From positions 62,001-126,000 of the forward strand of contig NZ_BOMQ01000060.1 of the NCBI RefSeq assembly GCF_016862275.1: a stretch of DNA of 64,000 nucleotides, written 5' to 3'. This document shows positions 17,618 through 27,654 of this stretch, in pieces (position 1 is the stretch's first letter; each line of letters opens with the position of its first letter). The position numbers and the translations under genes are program-made. The notes under the pieces were generated by a model that was not told the origin of the DNA, made no database searches, and saw only the letters and a program-made list of their open reading frames with translations. Source of the DNA: Actinoplanes nipponensis (lineage in GTDB: Bacteria > Actinomycetota > Actinomycetes > Mycobacteriales > Micromonosporaceae).

Positions 17618-18981
17618 ATGACCATCGCCCTCAGTCCTGAGTCCAGCACGAGCATCGGTGTCTCCGAGGTGCTGCGCCGCTACCGACTCGCGATCAGCCT
17701 GATGTTCGCCATCGCCGGCATGACCATCGGCACCTGGACCGCTCGGATCCCCACCATCCAGCACAACATCAAGATGGCCGACGGCAAGCTGAGCATCTGC
17801 CTGCTCCTCCTGGCCGCCGGCGGCCTGCTCGGCATGCGCGCCGCCGGCCGGCTCATCGACCGGCACGGCAGCACTACGGTCATGGTCCTCCCGTCACTGG
17901 CCCTCGGCGGGGCGCTCCTGCTCGCCGGCCACGCCCCAACGTGGACGACGCTGGCCGCCGCCCTGCTCACCTTCGGCATCCTGCACGGCACCCTCAACGT
18001 GGCGATGAACGCCGCCGCGGTCTCGTGCCAGGCCGCGTACGGCCGGCCGATCATGACCTCGTTCCACGCGCTGTTCAGCATCGGCGGTGTTGCCGGGGCA
18101 CTGCTGTCGGCCGCCTGCGCCCATATCGGTCTCAGCGTCGCCGACGCCTTCGCCGCTGCCGCGGTCATGTCTACCGCTGCGGCCGGGTGGGCGATCCACC
18201 GCTTCATCCCCGCGCCTATTGTGAGCACCGACAGTCAGGAAGCCACCGCCACGGCGGCGCCGGCGCAGCGCCGGCCGCGAACCCGGATCCTGCTGCTCGG
18301 CCTGCTCGCCTTCAGCGCGTTGCCGAGGCCGATGTGCATGGCGGCGCCGCCGACTGGGCCAGCACCTACCTCACCCGCCTCGGCGCGACACCCGCCATGG
18401 CCGCCACCGCCTACGCCGCCTTCGCCGCGAGCATGACCCTCGGCAGGCTCGTCGGCGACCGGCTCACCGCCGCCGTCGCCCCCGCCGCCCTGCTGCGCGG
18501 CTGCGGCCTGATCGGCGGAGGCGGCCTCGCCCTGGGCCTGATCGGCGGCACCCCGCTCACTGCGATCGCCGGATTCGCCTGCCTCGGCGCCGGACTGTCC
18601 TGCGTGGTCCCGCTGCTCTACTCCACCGCAGGCGGCCTAGACCCGGCACGACCCGGCGCGGCGCTGTCACGCGTTGCTGCGCTGGGCTACCTCGGCTACG
18701 TCACCGGGCCGGCCATCATCGGCGGCGCCGCCATGCACATCGGCCTCGGCAACGCGCTGCTCATCCTCCCGGTCCTCGCGACGCTGCTGGTCATCGCCGC
18801 CCCCGTTGTGCACCGCAGTACCGGACGGCACCACCGACAGGCGAAAGCCCGCAGCAATACCACGCTCGCGCTGGCCTCGAGCGACGACACGACGCGCCCC
18901 ACCGGCCAGGTTCTCACGCCTGAGTTCATCACCAACCGCATCGACCACCCGGTCACCGAGCTCGAAGGAGCACTGCGATGA
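17618..18981 (+). pseudogene. MFS transporter gene with a single-base frameshift
   Basis: The first frame (17618 to about 18322) encodes six to seven transmembrane helices of an MFS protein of the YbjJ-like kind (MFAIAGMTIGTWTARIPTIQ, then LLAAGGLLGMRAAGRLIDRHG). After LLGLLAFSAL the sequence continues one frame over as AEADVHGGAADWASTYLTRL and five further helices to the stop at 18981. The whole stretch is 1364 bases, one short of a multiple of three, consistent with one lost base near 18322. The shift lies inside one arm of a 41-nt inverted repeat. If real, the transporter is dead unless frameshifting rescues it; a sequencing error is the alternative. The 3' end overlaps the next start (ATGA). 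Confidence 0.75.
18313..18759. repeat. 41-nt perfect inverted repeat within the MFS gene
   Basis: Arm one is 18313-18353 (starting CAGCGCGTTGCCGAGGCCGA), arm two 18719-18759 (its exact reverse complement), with 365 bases between. Arm two encodes natural MFS sequence (IGGAAMHIGLGNALL). Arm one encodes a poor match to the family and holds the frameshift, so arm one looks like the derived copy. Confidence 0.95.
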
Positions 18982-19571
18982 ACACCACCCTGACCCGCAC
19001 CGCCACCACGGCCGTCGCCGACGCCGCCGCACCGCTGGCCCGGCATGACACGACGATCAGCGCGACCCGGGTGACGGCCCGGAAACGCCGGCGCACCCCG
19101 CTGCTGGTGATCTTCGCTGCCGCGGTCGCCGCGGCCCTGCCGCTAATGGGCGCCACCCCCGCGCAAGCCGCCACCTACCGAGACCCGACCCCCGGCTCGG
19201 GCAAGCTGTCGACCCTGGCCGCCTCCGGATGCAGGGCGTCCCCGTATTCGTTCCACTTCGACGGCTACGGCAGCCTGGCCTTCCCCGAAGACCCCACCGG
19301 CCAGTACAACTACTCGGTCACGCCGGTGCTCAAGACCACCAGCCAGTGCCGCGACATCAACGTCAAGAACACGACGCGAGGCAAGATCCGCGTCTGCGTG
19401 ATGTTCGGCAAGACCAGCAACACCTGCAACTACTACACCACCATCGCAGCCGGCGCCTGGGCCAACGCGGCCACGAACGTCAAGGACGGCACGTACTTCC
19501 GGATGCGGGCCGGGATCTTGTACAACACCTCCGGCTGGGCCACCGGCGCGACCGGCGTGTCCGACTTCTGA
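18978..19571 (+). CDS. Secreted protein of unknown function
   Basis: 197 aa. An unusually long polar N-region (about 38 residues, ending ARKRRRTP) precedes a hydrophobic core (LLVIFAAAVAAALPLMGA) and a signal-peptidase site TPAQAA near residue 64. The mature ~130 residues include four cysteines (SGCRAS, SQCRDI, RVCVMF, NTCNYY), likely forming two disulfides. The start ATG overlaps the stop of the MFS gene, so export protein and transporter were co-translated. Family not recognised. A later start closer to the RRR motif cannot be excluded. Confidence 0.65.
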   Translation: MNTTLTRTATTAVADAAAPLARHDTTISATRVTARKRRRTPLLVIFAAAVAAALPLMGATPAQAATYRDPTPGSGKLSTLAASGCRASPYSFHFDGYGSLAFPEDPTGQYNYSVTPVLKTTSQCRDINVKNTTRGKIRVCVMFGKTSNTCNYYTTIAAGAWANAATNVKDGTYFRMRAGILYNTSGWATGATGVSDF

Positions 19572-19607
19572 GGCGGCGTACGCGCCAGCGGAAGTCCCCA
19601 GATCGGC

Positions 19608-19644
19608 GGCAGGGTGTCGTCGCGGTTCGCAGCGACACCCTGCC
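19608..19644 (+). terminator. 12-bp hairpin terminator
   Basis: GGCAGGGTGTCG (19608-19619) pairs perfectly with CGACACCCTGCC (19633-19644), 37 bases after the stop at 19571. Confidence 0.75.
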
Positions 19645-19834
19645 GTCCCACCGAAATGGCGGCCACCCGGCCCGCCATGGCCCGGACAACCGACCCACCT
19701 CTTCCGACGCCGACCAGCTCGACCAGCTCGCCGCCGCGGATCCACCCACCCGGCGGTGCCATCGGGCCACGACGCCGCCTTACCGCGATCACACACCCAT
19801 CGGTAGAACCCACTCCCGGGAGGCACCCGCCACC

Positions 19835-20578
19835 ATGCGACGACGCACCCTTACCGCCGGCACCTTCGCCGCAACCGCCGTCCTGGCCCTGACCGCTTGC
19901 ACCGGCACCGAGCAGCGCGAGTCCCGCACGAGTACGCCACCGACGAAGACGCCCGCCGCCCAGCTCGCCGACGCCGCCAGCCGGCTCAAGAACGACACCT
20001 TCCAGATGATCATGATCGTCAAGATCGACACCACCGATGCCCGGCTCGACGGCGCCATGGACCCGGCGAAGAAGATCGGCGCCTTCACCGCCACGACCAA
20101 ACGCGACGGCGGCACCTCGATCATCGAATGGCGCGTCCTGGGCGACGTCGTCTACCTCAAGACCAACACCCCCAGCCTGCCCGGCAGCACGAACAAGCCC
20201 TGGCGGCGCATCAACCAGGCCGAATCAGCCACCCTCGCCGAGGGCTTCGACGGCGCCAAGATGGCCAACCCGCTCACCCAAGCCACCAACGTGCAGCGGC
20301 CCAGCGCCCGCCACTTCACCGGCGCCTTCGCCACCGCCGCCGTCGCCAAGGCACTGAGCGTGCCGACCCCAAGCAGCGGCTCCAGCGCCGCACCGGCACC
20401 GACCGTGGCCTTCACCGCCGACCTCGACAACCAGGGCCGCCTCACCCGCTACCACCTCGACGTCCCCAGAACCAAAGGCGGCACGTACCCGCTAGACCTG
20501 ACCTACTCCGACTTCGGCACTCCGGTCACCGTGCAAGCACCACCGGCAGAGCAGATCGCCGGTTCGAGCGGTATCTGA
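19835..20578 (+). CDS. Lipoprotein, LppX/LprG-like or related carrier fold
   Basis: 247 aa. The signal is MRRRTLTAGTFAATAVLALT followed by the lipobox LTAC, with C23 the expected lipidated residue. A Thr/Pro/Ser linker leads to a globular domain (AAQLADAASRLKNDTFQMIM, GDVVYLKTNTPSLPG, RYHLDVPRTKGGTYPLDLTY) whose pattern of a leading helix then repeated strand pairs, with a 'GDVVYLK' strand, resembles the actinobacterial lipoproteins that scan as LppX/LprAFG or sensor-like folds. Anchored to the outer face of the membrane. GGGAGG lies at 19818-19823. Confidence 0.7.
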   Translation: MRRRTLTAGTFAATAVLALTACTGTEQRESRTSTPPTKTPAAQLADAASRLKNDTFQMIMIVKIDTTDARLDGAMDPAKKIGAFTATTKRDGGTSIIEWRVLGDVVYLKTNTPSLPGSTNKPWRRINQAESATLAEGFDGAKMANPLTQATNVQRPSARHFTGAFATAAVAKALSVPTPSSGSSAAPAPTVAFTADLDNQGRLTRYHLDVPRTKGGTYPLDLTYSDFGTPVTVQAPPAEQIAGSSGI

Positions 20579-20594
20579 CGGGACAGAGGCAGAC

Positions 20595-20624
20595 GCGGCT
20601 CACCCTCGTGACGAGGTGGGCCGC
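20595..20624 (+). terminator. Imperfect hairpin terminator
   Basis: GCGGCTCACCCTCGT faces ACGAGGTGGGCCGC with minor mismatches, 17 bases after the lipoprotein stop. Confidence 0.55.
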
Positions 20625-23600
20625 ATCCGCATGCCCTCGGGCAACACCTGCCGGCTCATCACTGACTGATAGGAATCCGAAGCGGCGATCATGCCGAGGT
20701 GACTAACGAAACGCCGTCGAGCATAGGTGAAGCTCGATACTGTCGAGGCAGGCGGAGTAGTGGTCGCTACAACGGTGATATGCATCCGGAGCCAGCTGTC
20801 GTCGCCGCCCACTGATGGCCGGTCCCGAAGGTATGTCGTACCCCTTCGATAGCCTGCGTGTCGCGGGGCAGCCGGGGATGCAACAACATCTGAAGCTCCT
20901 TGCACTGGTGCCGTGGCACGAGTGACCTGGCGAGTTCTCTGCGCCTACACCGATGGGGTTTGGATCAATTGGCTGGCCGGCGACGCGTTTCCTTCCTTCC
21001 GACACTCACAGTGGCACTGCTGACATCTCTGATTGGCACGGCACTGTCCATCACGGGCAACCTTGCCAGTGATGTGATCAAGCTGCCGCCCTGGCTGTCA
21101 TGGGTGCAGCACCACCCGGTCTGGGCCTCGCTCGCGCTCACCATGGTCATGTTCGCCTTGTGGGCCACCGGCTACTTCCTTAGCGAGGCCGAGCCGCAAC
21201 CAGCCACCGGCGACGAGCTGGCAGATACGGCCGAGGGCCTACACGATCAGCTTGGCCGGATCGAAATCAGCCAGATGGAGAGCGACGACCGCGTACTCAA
21301 ACGACTGCCACCTCTCGCCCGGCAACTCATCGAGGGCGACATCGACCACCAGGGCACTTGGCAGGTCGTCGTCGGTTTCACCCGAGACGCGACCGACCCC
21401 TTCCTAATGGCGCGGGAATGGGCCGCAGCGCCTCCCGCGGGTGCTGCTGGGCTGTCGGCCGACGGGCAGCTCTGCATAGCGGAGATCCTGCTGGCATACG
21501 GGCAGCCGAAGGCAGCGCTCCGGTTCATCCGTGCCGCGCTCGATCTTGGTGTCACTCCGCGCTTGTTCTGGCTATTCCGCGCCCATCAAACCGCCGGTGC
21601 CGCAGAGGATGAAACCACCGCACTCGCTTTGCTCGACGAAGCTGACCAGATCGATCCCAGCTATCCTCTGACCGCCGCGGCACGACTGAACCACGCTAGC
21701 GAATGGAACGAGGCCGCTTCGGTTCTCGCCCAATTTCGGCCCACGACGGACTGGGAACGTGACGCAGCAGCGTTAGTCGCGTCGGTCGTATTCGCAAACC
21801 TCGAGCGACTCAATGACGCCGTCACCGCCCTCGACTCGATAGCCGATCGCACCCTCTGGTCGGGCAACCTACTCACCCTCGCACGGCTGCTCATGCAGCG
21901 ATCACAGACAGGGGGAGGAGACAGCCGGTGGAAAGATGCCGCCCGCGCCCGGGAACTGGCCCTCCACGCACGAAACATGCGCCGTTCGTGGCGAGGCGAC
22001 AGCGCAGAGGCGGTCGCCGCCGCAGCTGAGGCGATGTTTGTCGGCGATGACCCTGCCGCAGTATGGACCATCACGCGTCCACCACCCGACGGTGAGGCAA
22101 CGCCGGCTGAAGCGGCTGACGCCCGCGTACTCTCCCTCGCCGCCATCGCAGCAGCGGTGACTGGGCGGCCCGTGCAGGCAGAGCAGCTAGCCGCCGAGTC
22201 CGGGGACGAATTCGTCAAGTTGCAGGTCAACGCCCAAATCCTGTCCGGGCCGTCACTTGATGGCCAACCCCGCCCTCCTGAATCAGCCATCGAAGCATGG
22301 AGGCGGGTGGCCGACGCAGCCACCACCGACGGGCAACGCCTCCACGCATTGAGATATCTAGCCCTCTCCGGCGCCTCCCACCCTTGCGCCGAAGGAATGA
22401 GGGAAAAGTATCCCGACGCCATGGCGGATATAGACCAAGTTCGGGAGATCTTCCTGCTCGACGGAACCGACGCCGACAACCGGCTACGCGGGCTGGAGCT
22501 CAAATCGCCGTTGGCCTCTATCCGACGCGCCGAACTTATCCGCGCTGCGGGTGACCTGCCTCGCGCAGCGCAAGTGCTCGTGGACGCCACCCAACGTTGG
22601 AAAGACCCCCGGCTACTGCTGATGGCTACCGACTGCTACATGCAGGACGGAGACTGGGTAAGCGCTAAAGAGGTCGCCCGACAAACTATTGCCGAAGCAG
22701 GGAGCCTCTGGCCCGGCCGAGCGACTGCTCTGCGCCGGCTGGTCGACATCGAAATCGCCCTCCATGACTGGACAAGTGCCATCGCCGCGTGCCGCTCGCT
22801 GCTCGAACTCGACGACGAAGACGACGACGCCCGTTGGAACCTAGCCCTCTGCCAATTCCGTGATGGTGATCCACAGGCTGCCCTGCAGACCATGCAGCGT
22901 CATGGGCTGCCCCAGCCCACCACCCCACAACGCGCGATGTTCCTGCTCGACCTCGTCCGCAGGTTCGGCGACGCGGCCGAAGTCGCCAGAACTGCCCTGG
23001 CACAGCTACGCGCCTTCCCCGATGACGAAGCTCTGCACCTGGCGGCGATGAACGCGATCAACACCCGCATCGACCGCACTGACCTGCCGGAGCCGATGAG
23101 CCTCGAAGTGTCTGATGCTTGGACCACGTTCTTCGAGCGGTATCCGGACAGCAACCGCATCACTACATACACCTTCGACGACAACGTGGTGCCCGCCGAT
23201 ATGGAGGCGATGCTGCGCGCGCAAGCAGCCAACTACCAAACAATCCGCAATGCCATCGTCGACGATCTGCTGCCAATAGGCATGCTGTCGCCACTGGTAG
23301 GCAAGCCCTATGCGGCGATCTTCCCGTACCGGCCACTCGGGTACAACAGGATCGCCTCACCAATCCAGCAAGACCTGCTCATAGAGGCTCAGCATGCACG
23401 AGACGCCATAGACCACGACTGCCTCCTCGACGCCAGCGCCCTATTCACGCTGGCACTCATACCCGATGTAGCAACCACACTGCTGCAGCTGCTCGGCCGA
23501 GGACTCACCACCGCCGCTGGCCTCGAAGACATCCTCTCCGCCGACGACCACTTCAACCTGCCGTCCGCCGGAACCCTGGGATTCGACCCCGACCAAGATC

Positions 23601-23708
23601 GCCTCTTCGCCACCGAGACCGACGACGACATACGCCAACGTCAACAACAATGGGCGTGCCCCGTTTTGACGGACATCCAAGATCAGGGGACCTGGGGTCT
23701 CCGGGAGG

Positions 23709-24032
23709 ATGTCCATCATCATGGAGAACATGGCAAAAAAGCGGGCACGGCCGCGCCGGTCGTTCACGCCGGAGTTCAAGGCCGAGATCGTCGAGTTGTG
23801 CCAGCGTGGTGACCGCACGCTGCGGCAGGTCAGCCAGGACTTCGACCTGACCGAGACCGCTGTGCGTGACTGGGTCAAGCAGGCTGATCTCGACACCGGC
23901 ACCCGCACCGACGGGCTGAGCAGCACCGAACGCGACGAACTCGCCCAGCTGCGCCGGGAGAACCGCCGACTGCGTGAAGACGTCGATATTTTGAAGCGGG
24001 CGACGGCTTTCTTCGCCAAGGAGACCCGGTGA
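23709..24032 (+). CDS. IS3-family OrfA (helix-turn-helix subunit)
   Basis: 107 aa from ATG 23709, or 103 aa from ATG 23721, which has better spacing from GGGAGG at 23703-23708. It has the Transposase_8/HTH pattern RRSFTPEFKAEIVELCQRGD, then LRQVSQDFDLTETAVRDWVK, followed by a leucine-zipper-like helix (LAQLRRENRRLREDVDILKR). It binds the IS ends and is normally fused to OrfB by frameshifting; here the two frames overlap by four bases (GTGA). Confidence 0.9.
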   Translation: MSIIMENMAKKRARPRRSFTPEFKAEIVELCQRGDRTLRQVSQDFDLTETAVRDWVKQADLDTGTRTDGLSSTERDELAQLRRENRRLREDVDILKRATAFFAKETR

Positions 24033-24925
24033 GCGTGTTCCCGTTCATCGAGGCGGAGCAAGCCGGCAAGCACAACGTCAAACGCGCGTGCGAGCTGTTC
24101 GAAGTCTCCAGATCCGCCTACTACCAGCAGAAGACCGGCGCGAAGTCCCGCCGAAAGCGCGTCGACGCTCAGCTCACCGCGCGGATCACCGCCGTGCATG
24201 CGGTGTCGAAAGGCACCTACGGGGCGCCGCGGATCCATGCTGACCTCGCCGAAGCGGGGCTGCGTCATGGCCGTAAACGCGTCGCCCGGCTGATGCGCGC
24301 CGCTGGGCTGGCCGGCAAGAGCCCTCGCCGGTGGCGGACCACCACCATCGCGGACCCGAACGCCGGTATACGTCCCGATCTGGTTGGCCGTGACTTCAGC
24401 GTCGACGCGGCCGCGGCCGATACCCGGTGGTGCGGGGACATCACCTACATCGCCACGTGGCAGGGCTGGCTGTATCTGGCCACCGTCATCGACCTGGCCT
24501 CACGCCGCATCGTGGGCTGGGCCGTCGCCGACCATCTCAAGACCGACCTGGTCGACACCGCTCTGTCCGACGCTCTCGCCCGGCGCCGGCCCGCGTCCGG
24601 GCTGGTCTTTCATTCCGATCGCGGCTGTCAATACACCAGCGCCCAGCACGCCCGTCTCGCCGCGGCCCACGGTGTTCGCCTGTCGGTTGGCCGTCGTGGA
24701 CAGTGCTGGGACAACGCAGTCGCCGAATCGTTCTTCTCCACGATCAAGACCGAACTCATCCACCGGCAACCGTGGCCGACATATACCGCCGCCCGCCAGG
24801 CAATATTCGAGTACATCGAAGGCTGGTACAACACCCGACGTCGGCACTCGAGCCTCGGCTACCTCAGCCCTGCGGCATTTGAAGCCACCGGCCGTCATCC
24901 GCAACCAACCAGTCAGGCCGCCTAA
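24029..24925 (+). CDS. IS3-family OrfB transposase (DDE integrase domain)
   Basis: 298 aa. An HTH_21 N-terminus (RITAVHAVSKGTYGAPRIHA, then RKRVARLMRAAGLAG) precedes an rve integrase domain with all three catalytic acids: CGDITYIATW (first Asp), FHSDRGCQYTS (second Asp) and NAVAESFFSTIKTELI (Glu, with the downstream K/R). The frame is intact, so the element may still move. Confidence 0.92.
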   Translation: MSVFPFIEAEQAGKHNVKRACELFEVSRSAYYQQKTGAKSRRKRVDAQLTARITAVHAVSKGTYGAPRIHADLAEAGLRHGRKRVARLMRAAGLAGKSPRRWRTTTIADPNAGIRPDLVGRDFSVDAAAADTRWCGDITYIATWQGWLYLATVIDLASRRIVGWAVADHLKTDLVDTALSDALARRRPASGLVFHSDRGCQYTSAQHARLAAAHGVRLSVGRRGQCWDNAVAESFFSTIKTELIHRQPWPTYTAARQAIFEYIEGWYNTRRRHSSLGYLSPAAFEATGRHPQPTSQAA

Positions 24926-25933
24926 CTAAGATCAACACATCGACCCTGTCCGTCAAATCGGGTCAAGCCCACAACAGATCACCGCGATGCTCACCCACGC
25001 ACGCCACCTGCGGCGCGTCGGCCACCCCGCACTGCTGCACCTCCCCACACACTTCGGTGACCCGGCACCCACGTGGCTGATCAACACCGACGCAGCCAAA
25101 TTCCACGACATCGCCTTCTGGTGCGACGACCTCGGCCTACGCCGACTCGCCCACGCCCACGGCGTACGCACCTTCGGCACCGCCTCGCTCCTCGACGCAG
25201 CGGTGGAAGGCGGTCACCTTGACGACAGCGCCCGCCGACGAGCACTACATACCTCACGGTCGAGTACGCCGTCGACCTACCCTTTGACCTGCAGCTACTT
25301 ACCGACGTCGCCGCAGAAGGACAATGGCAACCCGGTCCCGTCACGACCATTCTCAGTCGACCAGCCGCCTGGACCCATCCCGAACAAGCAGCGGCAGTCC
25401 TTCGCGCAGCACTTCGGCAAGCGCCGCCGGACGCCACACCAGCCTGGATCCAGCTATCACTTCGCGGGCTCCACGACGCCTCCCCAGAAGAACACCGCCG
25501 CACGAACCTCATCGGAGTAGCCACCGCTCTGATCTGCGAACCTTGGGCGCGTCCTGAACATCTCCAAGCAATCGAGAACGCCCTGCAAAAACTCATTCCG
25601 GAGACGGCCGACGAGGCACTCCAGGTGATCTTCAAGGATGTCTGGCACCGCCTGGCGAAACAGCACCCCGTCGACGAAGCAGTATTGATCATCGTGCACC
25701 TCATCAGTGCGCTCACCGACATCAGACGGCAAGCTGCAATCCAGATCGTCTTGCAAACTGGCCAGCCGTAGTCCGACCGGCAGATCTCATTGGCCGTAGC
25801 GCGTGTTGAGGCCCTACGGCCGCAGCGTCAAGGAACAGGGACTGGCGCCGTGGCGGCCTCGAGTCACCCGATAAAGCTGCGGATCAGCGCCGCCGGACGT
25901 CACTGTCAAAAGCCGAGGCGCGGTTTGCAGCGA

Positions 25934-26317
25934 CTAGCGAAGCTTCATCCCTTCGTTTGCCACCGACCCGACGGCCGCGTCCCAACCCCACGGATTGGCG
26001 TTCACGTACAAGCACGGGGCGGTTGAACTGAGGTCGTCTCGCATTCGAGGTAAGTCCACCCCCGGGATGCGGATTCGCACCGTCGTACCGTCGGAGATTG
26101 GCAGGCTCCAGGCGAACCAGCCGTCGCGATCGTCATCCGGTGTGCGTACCGGCTCACCGTCGATCCTGGCGACGCGATGCCGAATCGGCAGCTGCTCAAG
26201 CTCGTCCGCGCGCTCACGGACCGCGGCGAGGAACACCTTAAGCGCAGCTGCGGCGAAGTCCTCGCGGGCGTCGGAGATAGGCAGCGCTCCAGGGTAGTTC
26301 GCTCCGGGATTGATCAT
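25934..26317 (-). CDS. Hypothetical protein
   Basis: 127 aa. It has a natural amino-acid pattern: a leading helix (AREDFAAAALKVFLAAVRER), then DGWFAWSLPISDGTTVRIRI, PGVDLPRMRDDLSSTAPCLY and VNANPWGWDAAVGSVAN. This looks like a compact alpha+beta domain seen in scattered actinobacterial proteins of unknown function. TATCGT six bases before the ATG suggests leaderless expression. It is transcribed divergently from the AbiJ-NTD3-like nuclease gene. Function not inferable. Confidence 0.6.
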   Translation of the reverse strand: MINPGANYPGALPISDAREDFAAAALKVFLAAVRERADELEQLPIRHRVARIDGEPVRTPDDDRDGWFAWSLPISDGTTVRIRIPGVDLPRMRDDLSSTAPCLYVNANPWGWDAAVGSVANEGMKLR

Positions 26318-26487
26318 GCCCCGACGATACGGCGGACTCGTTGCTCCCAGGGCAGAGTCGAGCGCCAGCAGATTCGCGCCTCAGGCAGCAGGCGAACTCG
26401 CACTCTGTCGGTCCGGTTGGACAGCGCCCAGCGGCGGGCGGTAAGACTCCCAGAGGGCCGCTCGTCGGCGACCCGTCCTTCGATGCC

Positions 26488-27654
26488 TTGCCGGAGGCCC
26501 CGATCGCTGCGGACCGATACATCACCGAGGTCACCCGCCGCCGCCTGCTCGACGGCATGGCCTGGCTGCGCGCCACCGTGCCGAACGACCTGCGGGAGTT
26601 TCTGACGCCGGCGTACACCTTCTGGAGTGGCGCTCTGCCGGAGACCGACTTCCTCGCCCGGCTCTATGACCTCGACGAGCTGCCCAGCCACGACTCCCGG
26701 TACACCACGGCGGGTCAAGACATCGTTCAGCACCGCGTCATGAACGAGGACTGGGACGACGACTGGATCTTCAGCGACCCGCGGTTCGGACTGGCCAACA
26801 GCGACAAGGCACTGCTGCGGTTTCTAGGCGAGATGCTGCACCCCGCCGTACGCACCGACCTGGCTGAGGTCGAGCGGCTGCGCGAGTTCTTCAACGGCGT
26901 GCTGGTGCACGACGGCTACGAGCTAGTCCAGGTCGACGACATCAGCGGCGCCCCGTTGTTCGCCCACCGCCGCATCGGTGGCGGCGTCCGCGGCGCTATG
27001 AAGAACCTGATCTTCGCCGCGGTCGGGCCCAAGCCCGAGATCGTGCTGGTCGACGCGCTCAACAACGACCTGCGCATTACCCGCAATGCGGACAACTGCC
27101 TGGTCTATGACCGGCCGCTGGCGGCGCATGGGCTGACCTGGACCGAGCTGACCGGCTGGTGGGCCGACCGGGAAGGCATGACCGGCGCCGACGATTGGGC
27201 CGTCTCCTCGAGCCTGTACCGGCGGCTGGACAGGTCCTTGGGCGACAACGATGCCGAGCGGCGGGTGCTCCGCGCCTACGCCGACCGGTACCTGCGCCTC
27301 GGCCCGGACATCCCGGCGCTGATCCCGCAGGTCTACCTGCACTACGACCCGCACGTGCGCAGCCACTACCAGCCTGGCTCGGCGCCACTGCCGCGCCAGC
27401 GGATGGACTTCCTGATGCTGCTGCCGCATCGGGCCCGAGTGGTGATCGAGTGCGACGGCCGGCAGCACTACGCCGACGACAACGGCCGCGCCAGCCCTCA
27501 ACGGTACGCCGAGATGGTGGCCGAGGACCGCGAGCTGCAGCTGACCGGCTACGAGGTCTACCGCTTCGGCGGCGCCGAGCTCGTCGACGGCCCCGACACA
27601 GCACGTCGGCTCGACGCCTTCTTCGACCGGCTCGCCGAGCGGTACCCCGCCTGA
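26488..27654 (+). CDS. AbiJ-NTD3-like / PD-(D/E)XK nuclease, probable abortive-infection protein
   Basis: About 389 aa from TTG 26488; the frame is open back to 26341, but the homology-like part starts at ADRYITEVTRRRLLD. The N-terminal half follows the AbiJ N-terminal domain 3 pattern: SRYTTAGQDIVQHRVMNEDW, LLRFLGEMLHPAVRTDLAEV, LREFFNGVLVHDGYELVQVD. The C-terminal ~120 residues are a Vsr/DUF559-type nuclease: RMDFLMLLPHRARVVIECDG (Asp, then E-x-D), RQHYADD, and RELQLTGYEVYRFGGAEL. Proteins of this build occur in phage-defence islands and are thought to act by degrading nucleic acid on infection. It has its own promoter and a strong terminator downstream. Start is uncertain; nuclease call is good. 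Confidence 0.72.
   Translation: MPEAPIAADRYITEVTRRRLLDGMAWLRATVPNDLREFLTPAYTFWSGALPETDFLARLYDLDELPSHDSRYTTAGQDIVQHRVMNEDWDDDWIFSDPRFGLANSDKALLRFLGEMLHPAVRTDLAEVERLREFFNGVLVHDGYELVQVDDISGAPLFAHRRIGGGVRGAMKNLIFAAVGPKPEIVLVDALNNDLRITRNADNCLVYDRPLAAHGLTWTELTGWWADREGMTGADDWAVSSSLYRRLDRSLGDNDAERRVLRAYADRYLRLGPDIPALIPQVYLHYDPHVRSHYQPGSAPLPRQRMDFLMLLPHRARVVIECDGRQHYADDNGRASPQRYAEMVAEDRELQLTGYEVYRFGGAELVDGPDTARRLDAFFDRLAERYPA

Larger units (their letters stand above)
23657..24965 (+). mobile_element. IS3-family insertion sequence (about 1309 bp)
   Basis: The ends are TGCCCCGTTTTGACGGACA on the left and, read inward, TGACCCGATTTGACGGACA on the right: imperfect terminal inverted repeats with the TG...CA ends of IS3-family elements. 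Inside are orfA and orfB in the usual overlapping arrangement. I could not find a clear 3-4 bp target duplication (left flank GCG, right flank AGC), although the host frame joins perfectly, so later mutation or a recombination event at an end is possible. Confidence 0.85.
20900..25771 (+). pseudogene. Large membrane / TPR-like / PIN-domain protein gene, split by an IS3 element and a frameshift
   Basis: Without the insertion (23657-24965) the gene would encode about 1187 residues. In order: two hydrophobic helices (VALLTSLIGTALSITG and ASLALTMVMFALWATGYFL), a long all-helical region with TPR-like repeats, and a C-terminal PIN-like domain (HDCLLDASALFTLALIPDV; after the insertion INTDAAKFHDIAFWCDDLGL and LAHAHGVRTFGTASLLDAAV, the classic DD-x-ALR...G...GT pattern). 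The reading frame resumes exactly after the insertion (WA then SPQQITAM). Near 25250 it shifts to another frame that continues with EYAVDLPFDLQLL to TAG 25771; the total is one base short of a multiple of three. The start is uncertain (TTG 20900, 20960 or 20969). The gene is unlikely to work now. Confidence 0.8.
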
